A stretch of 64,000 nt of DNA from Opitutaceae bacterium. Its GTDB lineage: Bacteria; Verrucomicrobiota; Verrucomicrobiia; Opitutales; Opitutaceae. Location of the stretch: NCBI GenBank assembly GCA_028280945.1, contig JANQKV010000047.1, positions 1-64,000 of the forward strand. Direction: 5' to 3'. Position 1 is the stretch's first letter, and each line of letters starts with the position of its first letter. The notes beneath the pieces were generated by a model, which saw only the letters and a list, made by a program, of their open reading frames with translations, made no database searches and was not told where the DNA came from. Both the position numbers and the translations under genes were made by a program. Below are positions 20,095 to 28,897 of this stretch, piece by piece.

Positions 20095-21438
20095 GTGGCA
20101 GATTTGTGGTTTGGTCAGGCCGTGCAATTCCCCACCGGCACCTCTTCACGCTGCCGCCGCTTTGTCCCGCTGAGCGTGGCGTCCGCCGTGCTTCTATTGC
20201 TCGCGGGATGCGGTGATGCGGAGCAGGTGGCCCAGGCGGACCCGTCTTCCCCACCCGTCGAAGCCGTGCCCGTTCGGTTTGGCTCTCTTCCCCTCGTCGA
20301 GCGGCTCAGCGGCACGCTGCGGGCTGACAACCAGGTGGTCATCTATCCGGAATTTTCCGGTCGCATTGCCGAAGTCTTGGTCGACAACGGCGACGAGGTG
20401 GCCACGGGGCAGCCCCTGGCCCGCATCAACGATGCCCAGATTCGCGAACAGGTGCGGCAGGCCGAGGCCGGCCATCGTATCGCCCAGGCCCGGCTGCGCC
20501 AAGCGGAAGCCCAGTTGGCCGAAGCCGACGCCCAGGCCCGGCGCTCCCGCGAATTGAACCAACGCAACCTGGTTTCCGATCTCGAATACGAGACCCTCGC
20601 CGCCCAACGCGATTCGGCCGCGGCGGACGTTGATTTGGCCGAAGCCGAGCTTGAGCGCGCTGCCGCCACCCTGGCCGAACGCACCGACCAGCTGAGCCGC
20701 GCCATCGTGCGAGCACCCGTGGACGGCTTGATCGGCGCCCGCCGCGCCGAAGTCGGCATGCAGGTCTCAAGCAGCAGTCCCCTCTTCACTCTCGGCGACC
20801 TTTCCCAACTCCATGTCACGGTCAATCTGACCGACAGCATGGTCGGATACATCAAACTCGACCAACCCGTGCGTATCCTCGCCGGTGAAGTGGTGGGCGA
20901 CAATCTGACCCTCCAAGGCACCGTCGCCCGCATTTCCCCTTTCCTGGACGAGGTTTCCCGCAGCACCGAGGCGGAAATTCGCATCCACAAACCGGATTCG
21001 CGGTTGCGTCCCGGCATGTTCCTGCCCGTCGACATCCTCTATGGCGACAGCAAGCAGGCCACCCTCATTCCCACCAGCGCCGTCTTCACCGATCGCAACA
21101 CCGGCATTGAGAGTATCTATGTCTTGGATACGGCAATCGCCGATCCCGCCACGATCCGGGAATCACCGGAAAACCTGTCACCTCCCGTCGGCGTTCAGCT
21201 CCAGCCCGTCGAGATCATTGCCCGCGGCCAAAACGAAGTCGCCGTGGCCAACCTCGCTTCCGACCGCTGGGTGGTGACACTCGGACAGAACCTGCTGTCC
21301 GCGGACGGCCGCTCCCGGGCCCGGGCCCGGCCGGTTACGTGGGCGCATGTTCTCGAGCTGCAGGGACTCAACCGGGAGGACCTGTTGACCGAAGTCCTGG
21401 AGGCCACCGGCCGACGCACAGCCGGCGCGAATCCCTAG
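20095..21438 (+). CDS. RND efflux periplasmic adaptor (membrane fusion lipoprotein)
   Basis: This is an HlyD/AcrA-type adaptor of 447 residues from the GTG at 20095; the true start may be somewhat downstream. A hydrophobic segment ends in a lipobox, LLLAGC, so it is probably anchored as a lipoprotein. Typical elements follow: the first half of the lipoyl motif (YPEFSGRIAEVLVDNGDEVATGQPLARI), a long coiled-coil hairpin rich in Ala/Glu/Arg (about 120-210), the second lipoyl half (IVRAPVDGLIGARRAEVGMQV) and a beta-barrel domain. It joins the inner-membrane pump to an outer-membrane channel. The permease gene begins 11 bp downstream. No TolC-like gene is adjacent. Confidence 0.9.
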   Translation: MADLWFGQAVQFPTGTSSRCRRFVPLSVASAVLLLLAGCGDAEQVAQADPSSPPVEAVPVRFGSLPLVERLSGTLRADNQVVIYPEFSGRIAEVLVDNGDEVATGQPLARINDAQIREQVRQAEAGHRIAQARLRQAEAQLAEADAQARRSRELNQRNLVSDLEYETLAAQRDSAAADVDLAEAELERAAATLAERTDQLSRAIVRAPVDGLIGARRAEVGMQVSSSSPLFTLGDLSQLHVTVNLTDSMVGYIKLDQPVRILAGEVVGDNLTLQGTVARISPFLDEVSRSTEAEIRIHKPDSRLRPGMFLPVDILYGDSKQATLIPTSAVFTDRNTGIESIYVLDTAIADPATIRESPENLSPPVGVQLQPVEIIARGQNEVAVANLASDRWVVTLGQNLLSADGRSRARARPVTWAHVLELQGLNREDLLTEVLEATGRRTAGANP

Positions 21439-21449
21439 GTTTTCCGCCC

Positions 21450-24400
21450 ATGCGCATCACCGAAACTGCCGTCAAGCGGCCCATCACGACGATGATGGTC
21501 TTTTTGATCATCATCACCCTGGGCACGGCCGGGTTCCGCTATCTGCCCATCGATCTGCTGCCTCCCATTGAATTTCCCTCTCTCACGGTCTCCGTGGGCT
21601 ATCCCGGGGTGGGGCCGGAGGAGATGGAGCAGATCATCACTCGGCAGATTGAGAGCGGCGTGGCCGGCATTTCGGGCATTGAGCGCATCCGCTCGCGAGT
21701 CGAGGAGGGGCAAACCTGGGTGACCCTCGACTTCACCCGGGGAACCGATTTGGCGGAAGCCACCAACGATGTGAGGGCCGCCTTGGACCGCGTGGCCGAC
21801 GAACTTCCCCCGGAAGCGGACCCTCCGCGGATCTGGAAATTCGATCCCGACGTCACCCCCATCATCATCGTCGGGGCCACCTCCCCGACCTGGGACCTGC
21901 AGGAACTCACCCTGGTGCTCGAGCGCGACATCAGCAAACGCTTCGAGCAGGTGCCGGGAGTGGGCAGGGTTGGCGTCTGGGGCGGGGTCTACCGGCAGGT
22001 CCGGGTGGACCTCAAACGCGACCGCCTGAACGCCAGCCAGCTTTCTTCGTCCGACATTCGGGATGCCCTGCTCCGGGGCAACGTCAACCTCCCCGGAGGC
22101 AACGTCATCGAAGGCGTGCAATCCCTCTACGTGCGCACGCTCGGTGAATACTCCGACCTTGAGCAAATCCGCAACACGGTGGTCGAGACCAACGACGGAC
22201 GTCCGATTCGCATCGGTGACGTCGCCGACGTAAGCTTCGGTTACAGTGACCTCACCCGATTGGTAAAAATCAACGGCCAGCCGATGCTCCGCCTCGGCAT
22301 TCAAAAACAAACCGGGGCCAACACCGTCGAAGTCTCACAGGCCGTGCGTGCCGCGGTCGCCCGCATCGACGCCGAGCGCCGCGACCTGCAGTTGATGGTC
22401 GTCTCCGACCAGGCCACGTTTATCCAAAACTCCATTGACAACGTGGGCCGTTCGGCCGGCTGGGGCGCCCTGTTTGCGGTCACGATCCTCTACCTGTTCC
22501 TGCGGCGCGGCGCCTCCACGTTCATTATCGCGGCTGCCATCCCGATCTCGATGATCGCCACCTTTGGCCTGCTCTATTTCAGCGGACTGACCCTCAACCA
22601 AATGAGCTTTGGTGGACTGGCCCTGGGCATCGGACTGGTCGTCGACAACGCGGTGGTGGTGCTGGAGAACATCACGCGCATGCGTGAGGAGGGAAAAGAC
22701 CGCCGCTCGGCCGCCTTGGTCGGCACCCGGGAAGTCGGTGGCGCCATCATCGCCTCCACGCTCACAACCACCGTCATTTTCCTGCCGGTTGTGTTCATGC
22801 AAACCATCTCCGGCGTCATTTTCCAACAACTCGCGCTGGTGGTGGTCTTCGCCTTGTTCTGCTCGCTGCTCGTCAGCCTCACCCTGGTGCCCATGCTCGC
22901 AAGCAAACTGCTGCGTCGCAGTTCGCCCGAATCCACCACCGTGCGATCCACCCGTTTGCGCCGGCTCGAGTCCCGCTACTCCCGCTTGCTGTCCTGGGCG
23001 GTGAAACATAAAATTCGAGTCGTTTCCGGCGCCGGCCTGGCCGTCGCCGCGGCGGTGTTGGCGTTTCCCTTGATTCCGGTCGAGCTCACCCCGCAGACCG
23101 ATGCGGATGAGATTGATGTCGAGGTGGAAATGGCAAACGGCACCAACATTGCCGTGCTCCAGCGCTACCTCGACGAGCTGGAAGTAATCGTGAACGAAAA
23201 CGTGCCGGAGGATCAGATTGAGTTCATGACCCAGGAAATCCGCGACGGCAACGCCGAGGTCGAGATCACCATGTCACCCAACCGCACGCTTGCCAGTGCT
23301 GAGCTGGCCGATCGGCTGCGCCGGGTCACGGACGGACGCATCCCCGGAGCGGAAATTGACGTGGATGCCCAGTCCGGCCTCTGGGTCATGCGCATGGTCT
23401 TCCGCGGGAGCGGCGGCAACGAAGACGTTTCCATGCAGCTGCGCGGATTCGACCTGGATCAAGCGCAGGACATCGCCCGGGAAATCCAACGCTCGATCGA
23501 AACCCTGCCCGGGGTCAGTGGCGTGCGCATCAGCCGTCGCCAGGGACGCCCGGAGCAAAACCTGATCTTTGACCGCGCCAAGATCGAGGAGCTTGGTCTT
23601 AACATTCGCGACGTCGCGGCCACCCTGCAGACCAATGTCAGCGGCAGTCGCGCGGGGTCCTTTCGGGTGGGTGGCGACGAATTCCCCATCTTCGTTCGGC
23701 TCCGCCCCGAGGACCGTCAAAACAGCCAAAACCTGGATAACATTCCGCTCCGGCTCCCCACCGGGCAGACCGTGCCGCTTTCCGCCGTGGTCGACAAACA
23801 GGCCAGCCGGGGACCGCCCCGCATTGATCGTGTCGATGGCCAGCGCATCACCTACATCACCGCGAACCTCGAAAGCGACGTGGCACTGGGAGACGCCGTG
23901 GAAATGATCCGCGAACGCGCCCGCAACGTGTCCATACCACCAGGTTATTCACTCTATTTTGGCGGCGCTTACGAAGAGCAGGCCAAGTCTGCCGCCGACT
24001 TCCGCCTCTCCATCGTGATTGCGTTGCTGTTGATCTATATGGTGATGGCCGCGCAGTTCGAACGCTTCCTCGATCCGCTGATCGTGATCCTCGCCGTGCC
24101 ACTCGCCTTGATTGGCGTGGTGCCCACCCTGCTCCTCACCGACACCACCCTCAACATGCAAAGCATGATGGGGCTTATGATGCTGACCGGCATCGTGGTG
24201 AACAACGCCATCGTGCTGGTGGACTACATCAACCTGCTGCGACGTGACGAGGGATTGGGGCTGATCGAAGCAGTGCAGAAGGCAGGCGAACGACGCCTGC
24301 GCCCCATCTTGATGACCACGTTGACCACCGTTTTGGGGCTGTCCCCACTCGCCATCGGCATCGGCCCGGGAGCGGAGATTCAAGCCGCCCTCGCACGGGT

Positions 24401-24551
24401 GGTCCTGGGGGGAATCGTCGCTTCCACTCTTGTCACCCTGGTGTTCATCCCGGTCGCCTACGTGGGCTGCCACCAACTCCTCTCCCGATGGAAGCACGCT
24501 TCCGAATCCGTCCCTGCCGGGAAAACGCCGGCGGCTCCGGCCGAGGCCTGA
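21450..24551 (+). CDS. RND multidrug efflux permease (HAE1/AcrB-like)
   Basis: The 1033-residue inner-membrane transporter has the RND layout. TM1 starts AVKRPITTMMVFLIII; a large periplasmic porter loop includes YPGVGPEEMEQIITRQIE; TM2-6 follow, then a second periplasmic loop and TM8-12 (GLMMLTGIVVNNAIVLVDY). TM4 carries GLVVDNAVVVLENI. Its Asp matches the first of the two proton-relay Asp residues in AcrB, and the second position is Asn, as in several non-AcrB RND pumps. The ATG at 21450 starts at the canonical N-terminus. It is cotranscribed with the adaptor. Substrate is not predictable from sequence. Confidence 0.93.
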   Translation: MRITETAVKRPITTMMVFLIIITLGTAGFRYLPIDLLPPIEFPSLTVSVGYPGVGPEEMEQIITRQIESGVAGISGIERIRSRVEEGQTWVTLDFTRGTDLAEATNDVRAALDRVADELPPEADPPRIWKFDPDVTPIIIVGATSPTWDLQELTLVLERDISKRFEQVPGVGRVGVWGGVYRQVRVDLKRDRLNASQLSSSDIRDALLRGNVNLPGGNVIEGVQSLYVRTLGEYSDLEQIRNTVVETNDGRPIRIGDVADVSFGYSDLTRLVKINGQPMLRLGIQKQTGANTVEVSQAVRAAVARIDAERRDLQLMVVSDQATFIQNSIDNVGRSAGWGALFAVTILYLFLRRGASTFIIAAAIPISMIATFGLLYFSGLTLNQMSFGGLALGIGLVVDNAVVVLENITRMREEGKDRRSAALVGTREVGGAIIASTLTTTVIFLPVVFMQTISGVIFQQLALVVVFALFCSLLVSLTLVPMLASKLLRRSSPESTTVRSTRLRRLESRYSRLLSWAVKHKIRVVSGAGLAVAAAVLAFPLIPVELTPQTDADEIDVEVEMANGTNIAVLQRYLDELEVIVNENVPEDQIEFMTQEIRDGNAEVEITMSPNRTLASAELADRLRRVTDGRIPGAEIDVDAQSGLWVMRMVFRGSGGNEDVSMQLRGFDLDQAQDIAREIQRSIETLPGVSGVRISRRQGRPEQNLIFDRAKIEELGLNIRDVAATLQTNVSGSRAGSFRVGGDEFPIFVRLRPEDRQNSQNLDNIPLRLPTGQTVPLSAVVDKQASRGPPRIDRVDGQRITYITANLESDVALGDAVEMIRERARNVSIPPGYSLYFGGAYEEQAKSAADFRLSIVIALLLIYMVMAAQFERFLDPLIVILAVPLALIGVVPTLLLTDTTLNMQSMMGLMMLTGIVVNNAIVLVDYINLLRRDEGLGLIEAVQKAGERRLRPILMTTLTTVLGLSPLAIGIGPGAEIQAALARVVLGGIVASTLVTLVFIPVAYVGCHQLLSRWKHASESVPAGKTPAAPAEA

Positions 24552-24729
24552 TGCCCACCTTCCGATAGGGGCTCGCGTAGGGGCCGCGCATTGGCCAATG
24601 CCTTGCCGGTAAAAGCAGGATTCCCCGAAGGCGTGTCCACGGGAACAAATCCGGTGAGTGACTTCTCTGACCCACTGTTCCGCCTTTTCTCATGATCTCA
24701 TTCCGCCCTGAATTTCCCCGATTTAGACT

Positions 24730-25635
24730 ATGAAACCAAAGTATCTGATGTTCTCCCTTGGTCTGGTTGCAGCTGCTTCCGCATTTGCCACGGAAACTCC
24801 GGTCGGCGACCCGGTCGCCGACCTGCAGCCCATCTCCAGTCGCATGATGGACGCGCTGCGAGCAGGACAATCCGTTGATCCGGCCGACCTGGCGGCCCTT
24901 GACCAACTCATTGAAAAATACGCCGGTGAAACCTCGGAAGAGGTGGCGCAGATTTCACTCACCAAGGCTGCTTTTGTCTATCGAGTGCTCGGAGATCCTG
25001 ACGCTGCTTTGCCCATATTTAAGGAGATCGTTGAGCGGTTTTCCGGTACCCAGACGGCTCAGTTTGCCGAACGGATAATGGGTTCGATCGAACGCGAGAT
25101 CACCAAGGCTGCGCACGCGGCTGAATTTGTTGGAACCGAAGCACCCGAGCTCGATTTCACTTGGGTGAGCGACGGAGACATGGACAAACTCTCGGACCTG
25201 CGCGGGAAGGTGGTGGTGCTCGATTTCTGGGCGACCTGGTGTGGGCCTTGTGTGCGCTCATTTCCTCAAGTGCGCGAGCTGACCGATCACTATACCGGTA
25301 GCGACGTGACCGTCGTTGGTGTAACCAGCTTGCAGGGACGCGTCCATGGTTTGGAAGACACACCGATTCCCACCCGCGGCAATGCCGCCAAAGAACACGC
25401 GTTGATGAATGACTACATGGCGAAGCATGACATCAATTGGACCGTCGTCTTCAGTCGGCAGAAGGTTTTCAACGAAGACTATGGCGTCACCGGCATTCCT
25501 CACATGGCGATCATTGCCCCGGATGGCACCGTTCGCCACACGGGCCTTCATCCCGCGATGCCGCACGACAAAAAGCTGCAGATGATCGACGCGATCCTGG
25601 AGGAGTTTGAGCTCCCCGTGCCGGCCCACAGCTGA
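24730..25635 (+). CDS. TlpA-like thioredoxin-fold protein, exported
   Basis: The 301-residue product has a signal peptide (MKPKYLMFSLGLVAAASAFA). A helical, TPR-like N-terminal part (about 25-125) is followed by a thioredoxin-fold domain (about 130-295): LSDLRGKVVVLDFWATWCGPCVRSFPQ contains the redox WCGPC, and TGIPHMAIIAPDG carries the cis-Pro. This is the TlpA/ResA class of periplasmic thiol-disulfide oxidoreductases. It is convergent with mrpG (5-bp gap). The 178 bp upstream hold a 14-bp palindrome, GCATTGGCCAATGC (24588-24601), of unknown meaning. Confidence 0.88.
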   Translation: MKPKYLMFSLGLVAAASAFATETPVGDPVADLQPISSRMMDALRAGQSVDPADLAALDQLIEKYAGETSEEVAQISLTKAAFVYRVLGDPDAALPIFKEIVERFSGTQTAQFAERIMGSIEREITKAAHAAEFVGTEAPELDFTWVSDGDMDKLSDLRGKVVVLDFWATWCGPCVRSFPQVRELTDHYTGSDVTVVGVTSLQGRVHGLEDTPIPTRGNAAKEHALMNDYMAKHDINWTVVFSRQKVFNEDYGVTGIPHMAIIAPDGTVRHTGLHPAMPHDKKLQMIDAILEEFELPVPAHS

Positions 25636-25640
25636 TCGTT

Positions 25641-25997
25641 CTACTCCTTGCGTGACGGAACCGAGCCCTTGCGGGGCTCCACCGTCGCGGGCCATTCGTC
25701 CACGTCGAGCTGCGCCTGGTCCTTGAATCGGCGCAGCGCGGCGCGGCTGAGCAACTGGCTCGCCACCGGCGTGGTGATGTAGAACAGGTTCAGGATCAGA
25801 AATGACTTCACCACCGCTTCGGTCGTGCCCCAGTGGAGCGACCCGGCGACCAGCATCAAAGCCACCCCAAACGCGCCGGCCTTGGTGGCGGCGTGCATCC
25901 GGGTGAGCGTATCCGGAAAACGGATGACCCCCAGCGTGGCAATCGTCACGAAGAAGGCGCCGCCCAGCAGAAAAAATGAGGTCACCCACTCAATCAT
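25641..25997 (-). CDS. mrpG: Mrp antiporter subunit G
   Basis: The 118-residue membrane protein with three hydrophobic helices matches MnhG/MrpG: FFLLGGAFFVTIATLGVIRFPDTLTRMHAATKAGAFGV is characteristic (RFPD, MHAATKA). The ATG at 25997 overlaps the mrpF stop by 8 nt and is preferred over the upstream in-frame codon. It is the last gene of the seven-gene Mrp operon. Confidence 0.92.
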   Translation of the reverse strand: MIEWVTSFFLLGGAFFVTIATLGVIRFPDTLTRMHAATKAGAFGVALMLVAGSLHWGTTEAVVKSFLILNLFYITTPVASQLLSRAALRRFKDQAQLDVDEWPATVEPRKGSVPSRKE

Positions 25998-26289
25998 CGT
26001 CGACCCTTTCTTCCATGACCCGGGCAAGGATCGCCGTGCTCAAAAAGGCGATCAGCGCGAACGCCACGGCGACATCGAGATAGACCGAAAAATCGAACAG
26101 GATGGAAAGGAATACCGTCAGCGCCATGACCGTGCCGGTGAGAAGGTCGAGCGCCATGATGCGATCGGCCCGCGAAGGCCCCTTGACCAACCGCCAACAT
26201 CCCATCACCAGCGCGACCACCAAGGCCACGCCGCCAATATAGATCGCCCAGGGCAGGGGCTCAAAAGAGGATGCGAACAGGACGTTCAT
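25990..26289 (-). CDS. mrpF: Mrp antiporter subunit F
   Basis: The 99-residue, three-helix protein has the MrpF/MnhF block VKGPSRADRIMALDLLTG, in which the Asp residues are conserved, and a YLDVAVAFALIAFLSTAILAR helix. The ATG at 26289 lies 29 nt inside mrpE. It is part of the hetero-oligomeric cation/proton antiporter. Confidence 0.92.
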   Translation of the reverse strand: MNVLFASSFEPLPWAIYIGGVALVVALVMGCWRLVKGPSRADRIMALDLLTGTVMALTVFLSILFDFSVYLDVAVAFALIAFLSTAILARVMEERVDDD

Positions 26290-26590
26290 AATCGCGCTTG
26301 ATTTGGGCCCGCAGTTCATCCGCGGACGGTTCAGTGTAGAGGGTGTGCAGGTAGAGCACGCGCTTGGTCTCGTCGACCTCGATGGAGATCGTGCCCGGGG
26401 TCATGGTGAGAAGGCTGGCCAGGATCCACACCTGCCGGTCCGAATAGTCGCCCACCGGTATTCCCACGATGCCGGGTTTGAGGTGAGGGTGCGGAGAGAG
26501 CACGTCCTTGGCGACACGCAGGTTGGAAATCACCACTTCCTTGCCATAGAAGATGGTGAAGACCACGGCGGTGGTAATCCACTTGATCAT
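26261..26590 (-). CDS. mrpE: Mrp antiporter subunit E
   Basis: The 109-residue product fits MrpE/MnhE, though it is shorter than the usual 160 residues. It shows VVISNLRVAKDVL, then HPHLKPGIVGIPVG and LLTMTPGTISIEVD, with the conserved TPGT motif. The first transmembrane pair seen in longer homologues is reduced to one helix. The start overlaps the mrpD stop by 4 nt. Confidence 0.88.
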   Translation of the reverse strand: MIKWITTAVVFTIFYGKEVVISNLRVAKDVLSPHPHLKPGIVGIPVGDYSDRQVWILASLLTMTPGTISIEVDETKRVLYLHTLYTEPSADELRAQIKRDYERPVRILF

Positions 26591-28125
26591 GGATGCACCC
26601 TCCCTGCCCCCGGCACGTCCGTGGTAAGCGCCCCCGCACCGAGCACGGCCTCGATGTATTCACGCGGGTTGAGCAACTGCTCGGCCGCCCGCTCCGCATA
26701 GGCAAAGACGTAACCACCCCAGATACCCAGGCCAATCGTGATGCACATGAACAATACGCAGGGGACAAGCATGGGCCAAAGGCCGGTGCGCTTGTCCGTC
26801 GTGTTGGCATCCTCCGGCGCTTCTTTCCAAAACACTTCCGCCCAAATCTTGGTCATCGAGAAAAGCGTCAAAACCCCGGTGCCCAACGCAACGGCAACCG
26901 CTCCCCAAGCCTTGAGATCCAAGCCCGCCAGCACGATGGCCAGCTTCGCCCAGAACCCCGACAGCGGCGGGATGCCGGCGAGCGAAAAGGCCGACACAAA
27001 GAATATGACGGATATCCAGGGGGTTGCCTTCACGAGTCCCCCCAGTCTCGCCAGATCATTGGTGCCTCGCATGTAATTCACGACCCCGCTCACGAAGAAC
27101 AGATTCGTTTTCAGCACAATGTGGTGCAGGGTGTAGAAGATCGCGCCGGCAATCGCAATCGGTGTCATCATCGCCAGCCCGAGAATGATGTAACCGATCT
27201 GGCTAACGATGTGGAAAGAGAGGATCCGACGCATGTCGAAATGCGCAGCCGCACCCAGCACACCCGAAACCATCGTCAGCAACGAGATGACGTAGATAAG
27301 TTCCAGCAGGACCGGTGCCTTGGCCGCGAACGTCAGTGTGGTCGTGCGCATGAGCGCATAGACACCCACCTTCGTCAGCAGGCCCGCAAAGATCGCCGAA
27401 ATCACGGGCCGCGGTGTGTGGTAGGACGATGGCAGCCAGAAAAACAACGGGAACAAACCCGCCTTCAGGCCAAAGGCGGCCAACAACAATACTCCGGAAG
27501 TGCGGACCAGATCAGCCTGTTCCGGATGAGCCAGGCGCACGGCAACATCAGCCATGTTGAGCGTGCCCAACTTGGCGTAAATCAGACCCGCTCCGATGAG
27601 GAACAAGGAGGATGCCAGGATGTTGAGGATCACGTATTTCAACGCCCCCTCGAGTTGCTGCCGTTTGTTGCCCAAGGTGAGCAGCACGAAGGACGCCACC
27701 AGCATCACCTCAAACCAGACATACATGTTAAAGAGGTCACCAGTCAGGAAAGACCCCTGCACCCCCATCATCAGAAACTGCATCAGTGGCACAAAATACG
27801 GGCCGAGTTTCCCGTCCGCCAAATCGCGCCAGGCATAAATCGCCCCGGCGAACGCCACCAGTCCCCCCACGGATACCATCGCCGCCGCCAAGCGATCCGC
27901 CACGAGCGAAATGCCAAAAGGCGCCTCCCACATGCCGGATTGGGTGGCGATCACGCCCACCGCATCCGCCCGCGCGACCAGCAATAACCCAGCAATCAGC
28001 ATGCCCGCCGAACCAAGCACGCCGATGATGGCCTGGAGACCACATTGCGACCGCAAAAACAACCCGATAACGGCCGCAGCCGCCGGAATAATAAGGGGAA
28101 GAAAGAGTAGCAACGCGTCGCTCAC
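26587..28125 (-). CDS. mrpD: Mrp antiporter subunit D (NuoN-like)
   Basis: The 512-residue polytopic protein has about 14 hydrophobic helices and belongs to the proton-translocating NuoL/M/N-like family. Characteristic segments are LFNMYVWFEVMLVASFVLL with its Glu, LFPLFFWLPSSYHTPRP with the Pro-rich loop, the DMRRILSFHIVSQIGYII helix with Lys/His/Arg residues, and GIPPLSGFWAKL. Its length is usual for MrpD. It overlaps both neighbours by 4 nt, implying coupled translation. Confidence 0.94.
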   Translation of the reverse strand: MSDALLLFLPLIIPAAAAVIGLFLRSQCGLQAIIGVLGSAGMLIAGLLLVARADAVGVIATQSGMWEAPFGISLVADRLAAAMVSVGGLVAFAGAIYAWRDLADGKLGPYFVPLMQFLMMGVQGSFLTGDLFNMYVWFEVMLVASFVLLTLGNKRQQLEGALKYVILNILASSLFLIGAGLIYAKLGTLNMADVAVRLAHPEQADLVRTSGVLLLAAFGLKAGLFPLFFWLPSSYHTPRPVISAIFAGLLTKVGVYALMRTTTLTFAAKAPVLLELIYVISLLTMVSGVLGAAAHFDMRRILSFHIVSQIGYIILGLAMMTPIAIAGAIFYTLHHIVLKTNLFFVSGVVNYMRGTNDLARLGGLVKATPWISVIFFVSAFSLAGIPPLSGFWAKLAIVLAGLDLKAWGAVAVALGTGVLTLFSMTKIWAEVFWKEAPEDANTTDKRTGLWPMLVPCVLFMCITIGLGIWGGYVFAYAERAAEQLLNPREYIEAVLGAGALTTDVPGAGRVHP

Positions 28126-28472
28126 AGCTGGTCCGTTTCGATGAACGCGTCCACGTCGTCATTGCCACTGGCGGCTCGAGCCCGGTGGATCAAGGTGATG
28201 GAGAAAACGATCAGGCCAAAGCCGATCACGATCGCAGTGAGCACCAAAGCCTGCGGCAGTGGGTCAGCTGCGCCCGCCGGGGCCACCGTTTCGCCGGAGG
28301 GAATCACCGCCGGAACGCCTGTCGTCAGCCCTCCCGCGGAGAAAACCAGCAGGTTGGCCGCGTTGCCGAGCAGCACGAGACCGATGATGAGACGCATGAG
28401 GCAGCGTCGGAGCAGACAGAAAACCCCGGTCGCGAACAGCACGCCCACGGTCAAAGCGATCAGCATGCTCAT
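28122..28472 (-). CDS. mrpC: Mrp antiporter subunit C (NuoK-like)
   Basis: The 116-residue product has three transmembrane helices and is NuoK-like. RRCLMRLIIGLVLLGNAANLLVFSAG and DPLPQALVLTAIVIGFGL fit MnhC/MrpC, including the conserved DPLPQALVLTAIVI block. It overlaps mrpB and mrpD by 4 nt each. Confidence 0.94.
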   Translation of the reverse strand: MSMLIALTVGVLFATGVFCLLRRCLMRLIIGLVLLGNAANLLVFSAGGLTTGVPAVIPSGETVAPAGAADPLPQALVLTAIVIGFGLIVFSITLIHRARAASGNDDVDAFIETDQL

Positions 28473-28897
28473 AGATTATCCTCCTGCAGGCCGAAGCCCA
28501 CTTTGGTGGCGAAGCCCATGACCGTCAAAAATACACCCAAATCAAACAGCATCGGGGTGCCGAGATGCACCTTGCCAATCAATGGCACCATAAACTCATC
28601 CAGCCAGAGCCCATGGAATCCGCCATCGCCCCCAATGAACCCGAGAATGAGTGAAAACAAAGCGATGCCCACGCCCAGCCACAACAGGCTGATGGGCTCC
28701 ACCCGCATCACCTTGCGAGCCACCTCCGTGCCTTGGCCCAGCGCCACCAGAATAAATGCCAGCGCCCCCACCAGACCGCCAATGAACCCACCGCCCGGCA
28801 CATGGTGTCCTCGATAAAATGTTACTGCGGCCAGCACCAGGATGAGGGGCAACGCCACCCGCGGCATTTGGGCAAAGAGCAGCGATTTAGTCTTCAT
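28469..28897 (-). CDS. mrpB: Mrp antiporter subunit B (MnhB domain)
   Basis: The 142-residue protein has four helices. The MnhB signature GHHVPGGGFIGGLVGALAFIL is present, as is the C-terminal GTPMLFDLGVFLTVMGF. It overlaps mrpA by 11 nt and mrpC by 4 nt. Confidence 0.94.
   Translation of the reverse strand: MKTKSLLFAQMPRVALPLILVLAAVTFYRGHHVPGGGFIGGLVGALAFILVALGQGTEVARKVMRVEPISLLWLGVGIALFSLILGFIGGDGGFHGLWLDEFMVPLIGKVHLGTPMLFDLGVFLTVMGFATKVGFGLQEDNL

Noticed and set aside
24588..24601. 14-bp palindrome GCATTGGCCAATGC upstream of the TlpA-like gene
   Set aside because: Short GC-rich palindromes occur by chance; no promoter context supports an operator call.
26593..27987. A 464-codon open frame antisense to mrpD
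   Set aside because: Composition (His/Arg/Gln-rich) is typical of a complement of membrane-helix codons; mrpD is certain.
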